NCBI GenBank assembly: GCA_951812895.1
Contig: OX638333.1
Coordinates: 4,444,001 to 4,508,000 of the forward strand
Source: an uncultured Roseovarius sp.
GTDB taxonomy: Bacteria; Pseudomonadota; Alphaproteobacteria; Rhodobacterales; Rhodobacteraceae
Direction of reading: 5' to 3'
Length of the DNA: 64,000 nucleotides
Positions within the stretch are counted from its first letter, which is position 1. Every line of letters begins with the position of its first letter. The notes under the pieces are model-generated. The model searched no databases. It worked only from the letters and a program-made list of their open reading frames with translations, and was not told the DNA's origin. A program made the position numbers and the translations under genes. Positions 7,772-14,238 of this stretch are shown here, one piece after another.

Positions 7772-7866
7772 ACGATCAAATCTACAATTTCCATCCAAAT
7801 CTACACTTTTCTGCTTGTGTTATAGATTTGTAGATTATAGATTATAGATTGTAAAGTATAGATACA
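7772..7866. promoter_or_regulatory. AT-rich divergent control region with repeated TAGATT / AATCTACA motifs
   Basis: Between the divergent genes at 7757 and 7881 the motif AAATCTACA occurs twice (7779 and 7797 areas). It is followed by its inverse TGTAGATT and three further TAGATT steps spaced 7-8 bp apart. Such closely spaced direct and inverted repeats fit operator sites for a small regulator, possibly the adjacent HTH protein. The AT-rich core may contain both promoters. Confidence 0.5.
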
Positions 7867-7880
7867 CAGAGGTCAGCCCC

Positions 7881-8084
7881 ATGCCTAACAAGTACATCCG
7901 AATGACGGGATCATCGCTGGCCGCTATCTGCCAAAACGCCGGTTTCAGTGACCAAACCGTATGCCACTGGCGAAAGATCGGTCATCGCTTTGTTGAGGTA
8001 AGCCAAGCATCTGTGGATGACGCTTTAGCGAGATCCAAACGCGGACCGGATGACCACATCGGGCGCTGCGTCGTAGTTCTCTGA
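7881..8084 (+). CDS. small helix-turn-helix protein
   Basis: The 67-residue product MPNKYIRMTGSSLAAICQNA and GFSDQTVCHWRKIGHRFVEV reads as a short HTH (helix, GFSDQTV turn, recognition helix HWRKIG). AGAGG precedes the ATG. It is the first gene of the rightward left-arm operon and probably binds the neighbouring repeats. The binding role is inference. Confidence 0.5.
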   Translation: MPNKYIRMTGSSLAAICQNAGFSDQTVCHWRKIGHRFVEVSQASVDDALARSKRGPDDHIGRCVVVL

Positions 8085-8098
8085 AAGGCCAAACCGTT

Positions 8099-8878
8099 AT
8101 GACTACATCTGATTTCATCCAAGCCGAAATTGACGCAGGCGCTCTGTTTGTGGTCAGTCATTCCGCAGGAAAAGACAGTCAAGCTATGTTGATTGCAATG
8201 CGTGAGATGGGCGTCCCAGAACGTCAGATGGTGATCGTTCATGCTGATTTAGGCGACGTCGAATGGCGCGGCAACATGGATCACATTCGGCGGTACGCAG
8301 GGGCAATTCCCATCTTAACTGCTGTGGCCAAAACAAATTTTTGGGAAATGGTTGAGCGTCGTCAAATGTTCCCGTCCCCAGGTCAGCGCCAATGTACCAG
8401 CGACCTAAAACGAGGGCCGATCAACAGGGAAGTACGTCGGTTTCTAAAGGCCCACCCAGAGTTCAACAACCGCATCGTCATGTGCATGGGCATGCGGAAG
8501 CAGGAAAGTCGCAGTCGAAGCGAAATGCAGCCTTGGTCATTTAGCGAACAACATTCGCTAAATGACAAGACACTGAAATCTGGCAAGCTCAAGCGTGGTC
8601 GCGACTGGTTTGAGTGGCTACCAATTCACGACATGACCACTGATGAAGTCTTCGCGGCTATCAGCAACGCCGATCAAGAGCCGCACTGGGCTTACGGAAA
8701 GGGAATGTCACGCCTGAGTTGTTGCTTTTGCATCATGGCAAACAAGTCTGATCTGACGATTTCTGCGCAACAAAACCCAGAACTTTATCGGCGCTATGTG
8801 CAAACCGAAAAGCGCATTGGTCACACGCTCAGCATGAGCCAAAAGCCACTCGAAGAAATCACCGGCATAGCCGCATAG
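8099..8878 (+). CDS. phage PAPS-reductase/PP-loop family protein
   Basis: The 259-residue protein has a PP-loop ATP-binding motif, VVSHSAGKDSQAML (residues 17-30), then VHADLGDVEW, a CTSDLKRGPI element (about 99) and a C-terminal RLSCCFCIMANKSDL cysteine cluster. The layout matches phosphoadenosine-phosphosulfate reductase-like enzymes, a family that includes DndC-like DNA-sulfur proteins and many phage members of unknown substrate. No DndB/D/E partners are present. It may handle sulfur, nucleotide or tRNA/DNA modification. Confidence 0.7.
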   Translation: MTTSDFIQAEIDAGALFVVSHSAGKDSQAMLIAMREMGVPERQMVIVHADLGDVEWRGNMDHIRRYAGAIPILTAVAKTNFWEMVERRQMFPSPGQRQCTSDLKRGPINREVRRFLKAHPEFNNRIVMCMGMRKQESRSRSEMQPWSFSEQHSLNDKTLKSGKLKRGRDWFEWLPIHDMTTDEVFAAISNADQEPHWAYGKGMSRLSCCFCIMANKSDLTISAQQNPELYRRYVQTEKRIGHTLSMSQKPLEEITGIAA

Positions 8879-8905
8879 AACAGCACAGGAAGGACCGGTA
8901 GGCCG

Positions 8906-9109
8906 ATGACAGAACCAGTGCATGGATGGGGGATCAAAAACTTTTACCGGAACAGTTTTGGTTCGTTTTTATGGCTCGAAATCTTTGCTACTCGCCGCGA
9001 GGCTATTCAAAGATATGACAAGTCTTGGTCGTCGGGGGCTTACGCACGAGACCGCCGTAGAGGCCACGTTAGAGCGGTTCGCGTTACGCTGGTCGAAGAT
9101 ACTCAATAG
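8906..9109 (+). CDS. 67-residue phage protein
   Basis: MTEPVHGWGIKNFYRNSFGS and later REAIQRYDKSWSS, RDRRRGHVRAVRVTLVED. The frame has an AAGGA-type site upstream, and the C-terminal strand pattern (RAVRVTLVED) is usual in small conserved phage proteins. A longer overlapping frame at 8922-9206 was judged a shadow because it runs into the MazG-like gene. Function unknown. Confidence 0.58.
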   Translation: MTEPVHGWGIKNFYRNSFGSFLWLEIFATRREAIQRYDKSWSSGAYARDRRRGHVRAVRVTLVEDTQ

Positions 9110-9118
9110 GGACCCGAC

Positions 9119-9751
9119 ATGCTTCAACGACTACGCATATCAGATCAGGCCCGTCAGGACGCATGGCCGGGTGGTGACAAGATTGACCTATCATTTCGAG
9201 GGCTAGAACTTGGCGGCGAAGTTGGCGAACTCTTGAACAAGATCAAGAAGCTGGTGCGCTTAAATGAAGGCATTCAAGGTCAGGTAGCAGAGGAAAGTTC
9301 CGACCAACGAGACGCATTGATGAACGACATCGCTGATGAACTTTCTGATGTCGTGATCTGCGCTGATCTGATCGCGATGCATTTGGGCATCAGCCTTGTC
9401 GAGACCATTCCAACCAAGTTCAACAAGACCTCTGACAAAAATGGCATTCCGGTGTATTTTTCAGAGGGGTCCGGTGCAGATGCAATAGCCGCCGAACGCC
9501 AGCGTCAGATGGATGTGGAGGGCTGGACTCCAGAGCATGATGACACGCATGTGCAAGGTGAAATGGCGCATGCAGCTGCCATCTACGCGCGCAATCCACG
9601 CGCTACCACCCGAACACCCGCGCCGCACTCGTGGCCGTGGTCAAGTAAATGGTGGAAACCAAAATCACGACGCGAAAACCTTGTTCGCGCAGGCGCTCTG
9701 ATCGCCGCTGAAATCGACCGGCTGGACCGGCTCAACCAAACTTCTGAATAA
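9119..9751 (+). CDS. MazG-like nucleotide pyrophosphohydrolase fused to phage C-terminal domain
   Basis: Residues 28-115 contain the MazG-type helices (GLELGGEVGELLNKIKKLVR and IADELSDVVICADLIAMHLG) with the ExxE...ExxD metal-binding spacing. Residues 118-205 form a second unit (DAIAAERQRQMDVEGWTPEH, DTHVQGEMAHAAAIYA, WKPKSRRENLVRAGALIAAE) common as a stand-alone phage domain. MazG enzymes hydrolyse (d)NTPs and can lower alarmone levels during infection. The fusion order is MazG then the DUF. Confidence 0.7.
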   Translation: MLQRLRISDQARQDAWPGGDKIDLSFRGLELGGEVGELLNKIKKLVRLNEGIQGQVAEESSDQRDALMNDIADELSDVVICADLIAMHLGISLVETIPTKFNKTSDKNGIPVYFSEGSGADAIAAERQRQMDVEGWTPEHDDTHVQGEMAHAAAIYARNPRATTRTPAPHSWPWSSKWWKPKSRRENLVRAGALIAAEIDRLDRLNQTSE

Positions 9752-9762
9752 GGGACGAACCT

Positions 9763-10140
9763 ATGCGCACATATGAGGTTTCGGTGTCCGGTTATGGATC
9801 TTCGGTCTATACAGGTGATACGCCCGCACAAGCCAGAGCCGCCGCGTGGCGGGAATTTCAAAGCGCTTATGAATGTACCTTCAAGGCGTTTTTGAAGATG
9901 TCCAGCGTGCGTAAAATCGAAATGCCGCCGAGCGCAGGTTACTCATATGTGAAGCGCACGTACGGCGTTGATGCGCAGGCCGGTCAAACTGTGGTCTTGC
10001 GCAACGAGGGATCATGGAACGGGACGCGCGGTATCATTGTCTACCCGGGTACATCCACCGCCCATGTTCACGTGAAGGTCGATGGACATAAGCGCCCGCT
10101 GATCGTGCATCCAGACAACATCGAAATTATAGCATCATAA
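9763..10140 (+). CDS. hypothetical phage protein with KOW-like C-terminus
   Basis: The N-terminal half of this 125-residue protein (YEVSVSGYGSSVYTGDTPAQ) is a small beta domain. The C-terminal half (GQTVVLRNEGSWNGTRGIIV and HVHVKVDGHKRPLIVHPDNI) resembles a KOW/SH3-like barrel. It follows the MazG-like gene by 11 bp, so it is likely cotranscribed. Function unknown. Confidence 0.58.
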   Translation: MRTYEVSVSGYGSSVYTGDTPAQARAAAWREFQSAYECTFKAFLKMSSVRKIEMPPSAGYSYVKRTYGVDAQAGQTVVLRNEGSWNGTRGIIVYPGTSTAHVHVKVDGHKRPLIVHPDNIEIIAS

Positions 10141-10153
10141 GGGGACGTTTGCC

Positions 10154-10396
10154 TTGACTAAGACAGCCATTTGCAGAAACCCGAAGCACGAACAGACGCC
10201 TCTAATCAGCACGTTCAAATTCTATAAGAAAGAGTTTTGGTGCCCGGTCTGTGGCAGGACCTACGGCTTCCTTGAACCACAAGGTGTAGAGCCAACTGCA
10301 CAACTGACAGAACTACACGGCAAGCTCAGAGCCAAAGCCGCGCCATTTCTTCGCGGCGAAACAGACGAATGGGACTATTCCCATAAAACCGCATAA
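10154..10396 (+). CDS. zinc-ribbon small protein
   Basis: The frame begins at TTG (10154) after AAGGGGACG. The 80-residue product has C-x-N-P-K-H near the N-terminus and FWCPVCGRTYGF, giving a CxxC zinc knuckle. It is the last gene of the rightward left-arm operon. The downstream spacer repeats a similar GGGGACGTTTG sequence. Confidence 0.58.
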   Translation: MTKTAICRNPKHEQTPLISTFKFYKKEFWCPVCGRTYGFLEPQGVEPTAQLTELHGKLRAKAAPFLRGETDEWDYSHKTA

Positions 10397-10424
10397 GAGG
10401 GGACGTTTGGCGTGATCGCCTAGG

Positions 10425-10562
10425 TCACAACACCGCAAGCATCAGCTTTACCGCATATCCCCAAAACATGACGGTTGCGGTTATCAATACGAGCCAAACC
10501 GCCACCCGTTTCAACCAATCTTGCACAGGTTCCTTTTGAGGTATTAATTCAACCGTCGCCAT
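10425..10562 (-). CDS. 45-residue single-span membrane protein
   Basis: The ATG at 10562 is preceded by GGAGG. The product MATVELIPQKEPVQDWLKRV continues into one membrane helix (AVWLVLITATVMFWGYAVKL). The gene is convergent to the operon ending at 10396. Function unknown. Confidence 0.55.
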   Translation of the reverse strand: MATVELIPQKEPVQDWLKRVAVWLVLITATVMFWGYAVKLMLAVL

Positions 10563-10663
10563 GGGCTTTCCTCCACGCTCTGTAAAAATGCTAGGCTTTG
10601 AATGTGGCACTGGTGTGACAGGGCGTTTCTGCGAACTGCCCATTCGGGTTCACACACTACACC

Positions 10664-10785
10664 TTATGATTGACTCTTAGATGAATCTGAGTCCCCTTGT
10701 GGAGCTTCAGATTCAACTTCAAAAGGTTCTCCACAGTGGTTTTGATCCCACCACCCGATACCAGCGGTCTCCCAAAGGCGTTTCA
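10664..10785 (-). pseudogene. short gene or C-terminal remnant under the cargo gene's 5' end
   Basis: The minus strand encodes MKRLWETAGIGWWDQNHCGE then an acidic, serine-rich tail ending KSQS-stop. It reads like a genuine protein end, but no ribosome binding site precedes the ATG at 10785, and upstream codons are shadow sequence of the opposite gene. I read it as the tail of a phage gene interrupted when the 10.79-11.51 kb cargo arrived. Confidence 0.35.
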
Positions 10786-11509
10786 TGGAGCCACATTGAA
10801 GGTCGAGCGTGCGGAAAATCACATCAAAGAGCTTGAAGGCATCATAGAAAACATCCAAGTGCAAGAGGGCGAACCCCTTGACATAACTCGCGATGCGGAT
10901 GGTCGGTATTCCTTGAACATCTCTGACTTGGGAGAAATGGGCTATCAGATCCCCATCGTGCTCGGCGATGCGGTCCATAACCTCCGCGCTGCTCTCGATC
11001 ATGTCTGGACGGCCCTAGATAGGGCGGCCACCGGAAAACCCAACTCTTTCGCAAATTTCCCCTTCGACGAAACGAGGCAAAACTTGGTGAACCGGGTTGA
11101 TACGTCGGTGGTAAAGTGCGCCTTCCCCAAGGCCGGGGACCTCATTCTTGATGACATTAAGACGCACTGCTCGGAGGGTGGTAATCATCGCCTCTGGTCG
11201 CTTACCAAACTCGATAATCTTGACAAGCACAATATGCTGATCCCCACGATAGAATTACGTAAGATTTCCAAACTGTTTGTTCGGTCCGGAGGGGCCGAAA
11301 TGACCTTTGACGACTGCGAGTTCGGTGGGGAACTAACCCTTCTTGATGGCCCAATCGCGCCTGAGTATTATTGCCGCGGAAAAATCACCATTAATCCCGT
11401 TTTCCCAGAGGGGATTGCGATCTCGGGCGAGAGCGTCTTGAAAACGCTGATCTATCAGTCGGAAGCCACGCGCAACGCAATCAATCTTTTCAAAGAAAAC
11501 ATCCCCTGA
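10697..11509 (+). CDS. cargo gene of unknown function with HNLRxALDH motif
   Basis: The open frame has 270 codons, but the true start is unclear: a TTG just before KVERAENHIKELEGII is as good as the upstream TTG at 10697. It contains IVLGDAVHNLRAALDHVWTA (about residues 95-114), a motif seen in uncharacterised bacterial proteins, and further on TKLDNLDKHNMLIPTIEL. It opposes the lysis/tail operon, and its stop codon overlaps the start of the A/B duplicated block. In copy B a methyltransferase locus occupies the same slot, so a moron-like role is likely. Confidence 0.6.
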   Translation: MWSFRFNFKRFSTVVLIPPPDTSGLPKAFHGATLKVERAENHIKELEGIIENIQVQEGEPLDITRDADGRYSLNISDLGEMGYQIPIVLGDAVHNLRAALDHVWTALDRAATGKPNSFANFPFDETRQNLVNRVDTSVVKCAFPKAGDLILDDIKTHCSEGGNHRLWSLTKLDNLDKHNMLIPTIELRKISKLFVRSGGAEMTFDDCEFGGELTLLDGPIAPEYYCRGKITINPVFPEGIAISGESVLKTLIYQSEATRNAINLFKENIP

Positions 11510-11542
11510 CCATTGCTTAGTATCGCAGAAATCGCGACATAG

Positions 11543-11830
11543 TTACATTTCCTCACCGGGCGCAAGCACTTCACCGACATTCTCAAAATCGTCGCCACTG
11601 GCAACCATGCATGTTATCCCATTGTCCAACGTCATAATAATTGTCCACGTGCCGGTTTCCGCAGAGGCAAACAACTCCATTAAAGCTCCATCTGAATCAA
11701 GACCGATTGATTGCTGTGTTTCACCGAATTTATTTTCGAACCAGTAGAGTGCCACTTCTCGTGGGGCGCAGTTCTGTGCCTGTGCCAAAGTCCCAAAGAA
11801 GATCAGAGCAAGTGTCAGTAGCGCGCGCAT
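11543..11830 (-). CDS. small exported protein at the end of the lysis operon (A)
   Basis: The ATG at 11830 overlaps the stop of the upstream lipoprotein gene (TGATG), which favours this start over a GTG 9 nt upstream. Residues 1-19 (MRALLTLALIFFGTLAQAQ) form a signal peptide with AQA cleavage site. The mature 75-residue domain has two cysteines (NCAPREVALYWF, NGITCMVASG). It may act in the periplasm, for example in lysis or superinfection control. No family recognised. Confidence 0.65.
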   Translation of the reverse strand: MRALLTLALIFFGTLAQAQNCAPREVALYWFENKFGETQQSIGLDSDGALMELFASAETGTWTIIMTLDNGITCMVASGDDFENVGEVLAPGEEM

Positions 11831-12033
11831 CACCGACACCCGGCGTCATGCCCGGCCACCACGTCGGCAACCGCCCCACCCGTCACGTCATTGATACCGG
11901 GATCGGCCAGCGCAGCATCAGCCAGATTGTCAATTGCCCGGCTGTACGTTGGACCGCAGAACGCCGCGTCACTTGTCGCGCTGCTGCAACCTGTCACGCC
12001 AACCAAGATTAGAACTGTCACCATGAATCGCAT
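11830..12033 (-). CDS. small lipoprotein, candidate outer-membrane spanin subunit (A)
   Basis: The 67-residue protein starts MRFMVTVLILVGVTGCSSAT, a lipoprotein signal with lipobox VTGC. Its first 65 bp overlap, in another frame, the 3' end of the gene for the membrane-anchored coiled protein at 11969-12193. That is the usual Rz/Rz1 layout of spanin genes. The mature peptide is short and is not proline-rich as in lambda Rz1, so the assignment rests on position and lipobox. Confidence 0.6.
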   Translation of the reverse strand: MRFMVTVLILVGVTGCSSATSDAAFCGPTYSRAIDNLADAALADPGINDVTGGAVADVVAGHDAGCR

Positions 12034-12193
12034 CGTCGATCCTTTCGGTTGTTTCTAGTTTTTCGCGGGTCTGTTTTGTGCGTTCGGACTTCTTGCCGGA
12101 ACTGCGGGCGCTGAACCACGTAGCCGCCAAGGCGATTGCCCCGGCGATGTACGGCCAGAACTCGGCAATCAGTGAGGAAATCAAGCCGGTCAT
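11969..12193 (-). CDS. membrane-anchored coiled protein, candidate inner-membrane spanin (A)
   Basis: The 74-residue protein has an N-terminal transmembrane helix (FWPYIAGAIALAATWFSARS) and a highly charged helical tail (KKSERTKQTREKLETTERID). The ATG at 12193 follows GGGGGAGACG. The gene lies right after the amidase and overlaps the lipoprotein gene, as expected for an i-spanin that joins the outer-membrane partner during lysis. Confidence 0.6.
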   Translation of the reverse strand: MTGLISSLIAEFWPYIAGAIALAATWFSARSSGKKSERTKQTREKLETTERIDDAIHGDSSNLGWRDRLQQRDK

Positions 12194-12897
12194 CAACGTC
12201 TCCCCCGCTTCCAGTCCTTCCAACGGGACAGCATGACCAGACTGACGCCTATCAGTGTAAGGGCCACGAAGGCCCACTGGATTGCCTCTGCATGCTGTAT
12301 GAGGGGTTGAAGCTTGCTAGCGGCCCCTTGGGCATCAGCTCCCAGCTTTGCCAGCTCTCCAGCGGCGACAGAGCCCGTGGTGCCGATAGCGGCACCTGTG
12401 CCCCCTGTCATTGTCTTGGATTGGGACAAGCCGCGAGGAGCCTTGCGATTGAGCCACGGTCCGACCTTGAAGCCAGGGCAGGCTTTGGCGGCGACCTCGT
12501 TGTGACCAATCACTTTTTTGATGGAAGGGAATTTTCGACGCAATTCAGCAATTCGTTTGCGAAGCGCGACCGCTTGTTCATGTGTGAAATGATCCTCGAA
12601 CTGGTCATTTTCCGAGGAAGCCGCCCCGCCAATCAGACAGAGGTGAATCGTCCGTTTGTTGTGGCCTCTTGCTCCCGCTGTGACATGTTCCCAAGGGTCC
12701 CCGTCGTTATCCAGATCGCGCCCGATAGCCTCATCGCCATTGCGGCCAATGATCCAAGCGTAGCCGTTCCCCAGCCAGCCACGATCCTCGACGTGCCAGC
12801 GTGTGATTTCGTCGCGCTGTTCCTCAACCGATGCATCAGCCATCCAGCCCGTATGTGTGGCCGAACAATGCACCATGATCGTGTCAACGTGTCTCAT
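12193..12897 (-). CDS. endolysin: N-acetylmuramoyl-L-alanine amidase with C-terminal membrane helix (A)
   Basis: Residues 1-155 form an Amidase_2 (T7-lysozyme-like) domain. Zinc ligands are visible in MVHCSATHTGW (His10 region), HNKRTIHLCLIGG and GHNEVAAKACPGF (His and Cys). The last 40 residues contain a hydrophobic helix (AFVALTLIGVSLVMLSRW) followed by a basic tail (KDWKRGRR). The enzyme cleaves the bond between MurNAc and the peptide stem. A C-terminal anchor is unusual and may hold the enzyme at the inner membrane until holin triggering. Confidence 0.85.
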   Translation of the reverse strand: MRHVDTIMVHCSATHTGWMADASVEEQRDEITRWHVEDRGWLGNGYAWIIGRNGDEAIGRDLDNDGDPWEHVTAGARGHNKRTIHLCLIGGAASSENDQFEDHFTHEQAVALRKRIAELRRKFPSIKKVIGHNEVAAKACPGFKVGPWLNRKAPRGLSQSKTMTGGTGAAIGTTGSVAAGELAKLGADAQGAASKLQPLIQHAEAIQWAFVALTLIGVSLVMLSRWKDWKRGRR

Positions 12898-13415
12898 ATT
12901 CCGTCCTCCAGGATAAACGCTTCGGACAGGAAGCTCCCCGCGATCACGCGGTCCCCATCGAAGAAGCGATAGTCAGTTTTCAGGTTGTGAGCGCCAACCG
13001 GCAGGTTGGGTTGCTCTTGATGCCCGATCCACCACCAAAGAGGGTGATAAGTGCAGTATTTGGTTTCTGTGGAATATGGGATTTCCGTTGACCATTCCCG
13101 GTCGTCGTAATGGTTACGATCTTCGGTCAGGTTACGCATGGACGTTCGATACTGGCCCGGGCTATTCGTCAGAAGCACAACATCCGCCGCCACAAACAGA
13201 TCATCGCCCGGAGCGATGCTGTCGGCCTCGACCCCGCTTTGAATGCAGGTATCGGAATCGCCCCCAATCTCACTGAGTGCAACCACTCGAATAGAGCGCA
13301 CTTCGATGTACGAACTGATATCCGGTTTGGTTTGGATGCTAAAAATGATGTACCCAAGACCGATCAAAAGGACGCCCGGCATTATCTTCAGGCGAATTCG
13401 TTGCACTCTATCCAT
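12894..13415 (-). CDS. single-pass membrane protein of the lysis cluster (A)
   Basis: The 173-residue protein has an N-terminal membrane helix (IMPGVLLIGLGYIIFSIQ) and a 140-residue outer domain with beta pattern and three cysteines. It overlaps the amidase start by 4 bp (ATGA). Copy B differs by one codon (Arg to His in LTEDxNHYDD). It could regulate holin or block superinfection; no family is recognised. Confidence 0.6.
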   Translation of the reverse strand: MDRVQRIRLKIMPGVLLIGLGYIIFSIQTKPDISSYIEVRSIRVVALSEIGGDSDTCIQSGVEADSIAPGDDLFVAADVVLLTNSPGQYRTSMRNLTEDRNHYDDREWSTEIPYSTETKYCTYHPLWWWIGHQEQPNLPVGAHNLKTDYRFFDGDRVIAGSFLSEAFILEDGI

Positions 13416-13798
13416 TACGAACGTCCTCGAATGATTAACAGGAAACTTCGCAGTCGGACCGGGTCGGTGATGATTTTGCCGATCAACTCACCGAAAGCTG
13501 CCCAAAACCCGGCAACGGGTATCAGGTAGATTTCTCTGGGCCACCCCGCCATATCCAGAGTGGCTTCGGTCAAGAGCCAGGACCAAACCAACCCAACCGC
13601 GATCCCACGAAGCGTCAGTCTTGCGCCCTCGCGGCCCTCAACTGGTCGACGTATGAAAACAGCACCGGCTGCGGCGGCTACCCAGAACACACCCGGATAT
13701 CCGGTCCAATGTTCCACCATCAGGCCAAACGACCCGAAGCCGCTGACTTTTGCCGCAAAGGTCGCAGCATCGATTGCCGCTTGTGATTTGATTGTCAT
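13415..13798 (-). CDS. putative holin (A)
   Basis: The 127-residue protein has two to three hydrophobic segments (VFWVAAAAGAVFI, GIAVGLVWSWLLTEATLDMA, IYLIPVAGFWAAFGELIG) and a basic C-terminus (LRSFLLIIRGRS). Its place just upstream of the membrane protein and amidase in a lysis cassette fits a holin. The assignment is positional and topological, not from a recognised family signature. Confidence 0.6.
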   Translation of the reverse strand: MTIKSQAAIDAATFAAKVSGFGSFGLMVEHWTGYPGVFWVAAAAGAVFIRRPVEGREGARLTLRGIAVGLVWSWLLTEATLDMAGWPREIYLIPVAGFWAAFGELIGKIITDPVRLRSFLLIIRGRS

Positions 13799-13804
13799 GT
13801 CTAC

Positions 13805-13894
13805 TCACTCAGTTGATCGTTTCAGATCACCGGGGATTTTTGTTATTCGCCGCCCGGTACGGGTTTGCTCACCCCTTTGAAGGGCTATCGCCAT
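13805..13894 (-). CDS. 29-residue coupled small ORF (A)
   Basis: An ATG overlaps the stop of the DUF1353-like gene (TGGCGATAG region) and encodes MAIALQRGEQTRTGRRITKI then PGDLKRSTE. It fills the gap before the holin and is kept in both copies A and B. It may only serve translational coupling to the holin. Confidence 0.35.
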   Translation of the reverse strand: MAIALQRGEQTRTGRRITKIPGDLKRSTE

Positions 13895-14235
13895 TTCCAG
13901 ATGATCACTGCGGCCACCATCAAAAAGCGGCGCCAGCTTGGAACACCCCCAGCCACCAATGCATCCGCGAAGGGGCCGGCAGCCGCGGTGCGCGACCATC
14001 CTTGGGTCAATGCGTAGTCATGCAGGCAGGCGGCCTTCAGATATCGCGGATCATGTGGGTTAAAGAGCCACCCAAAGCCCCGAACAGACACGTCGAAACC
14101 GAACCCCTCTGGCACGGTCAGAAACGCGCCGGACCCGATCACGCCAATCTCCCAAGTCACGTCTTTGGTAGTGCGATAAAATCGTGTGTTTGAGACTGGT
14201 GCGTACCAGTCTTGCAGGTCAGTAAAAGCTGACAT
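13885..14235 (-). CDS. DUF1353 family phage protein (A)
   Basis: The 116-residue protein shows the DUF1353 hallmarks LTVPEGFGFDVSVRGFGWLF and HDPRYLKAACLHDYALTQGW, with conserved Pro, Asp and His residues that suggest a catalytic or metal site. DUF1353 proteins are common between tail-fibre and lysis genes of siphoviruses. Their activity is not established. Confidence 0.72.
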   Translation of the reverse strand: MSAFTDLQDWYAPVSNTRFYRTTKDVTWEIGVIGSGAFLTVPEGFGFDVSVRGFGWLFNPHDPRYLKAACLHDYALTQGWSRTAAAGPFADALVAGGVPSWRRFLMVAAVIIWKWR

Positions 14236-14238
14236 CGA

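Noticed and set aside
8922-9206. 94-codon plus-strand frame between the PP-loop and MazG-like genes
   Set aside because: It overlaps both the better-supported 67-codon gene and the MazG-like start.
12136-12972. 278-codon plus-strand frame over the lysis genes (also at 58400-59236)
   Set aside because: It covers the amidase and spanin genes on the opposite strand, and its composition is that of a reversed coding sequence.
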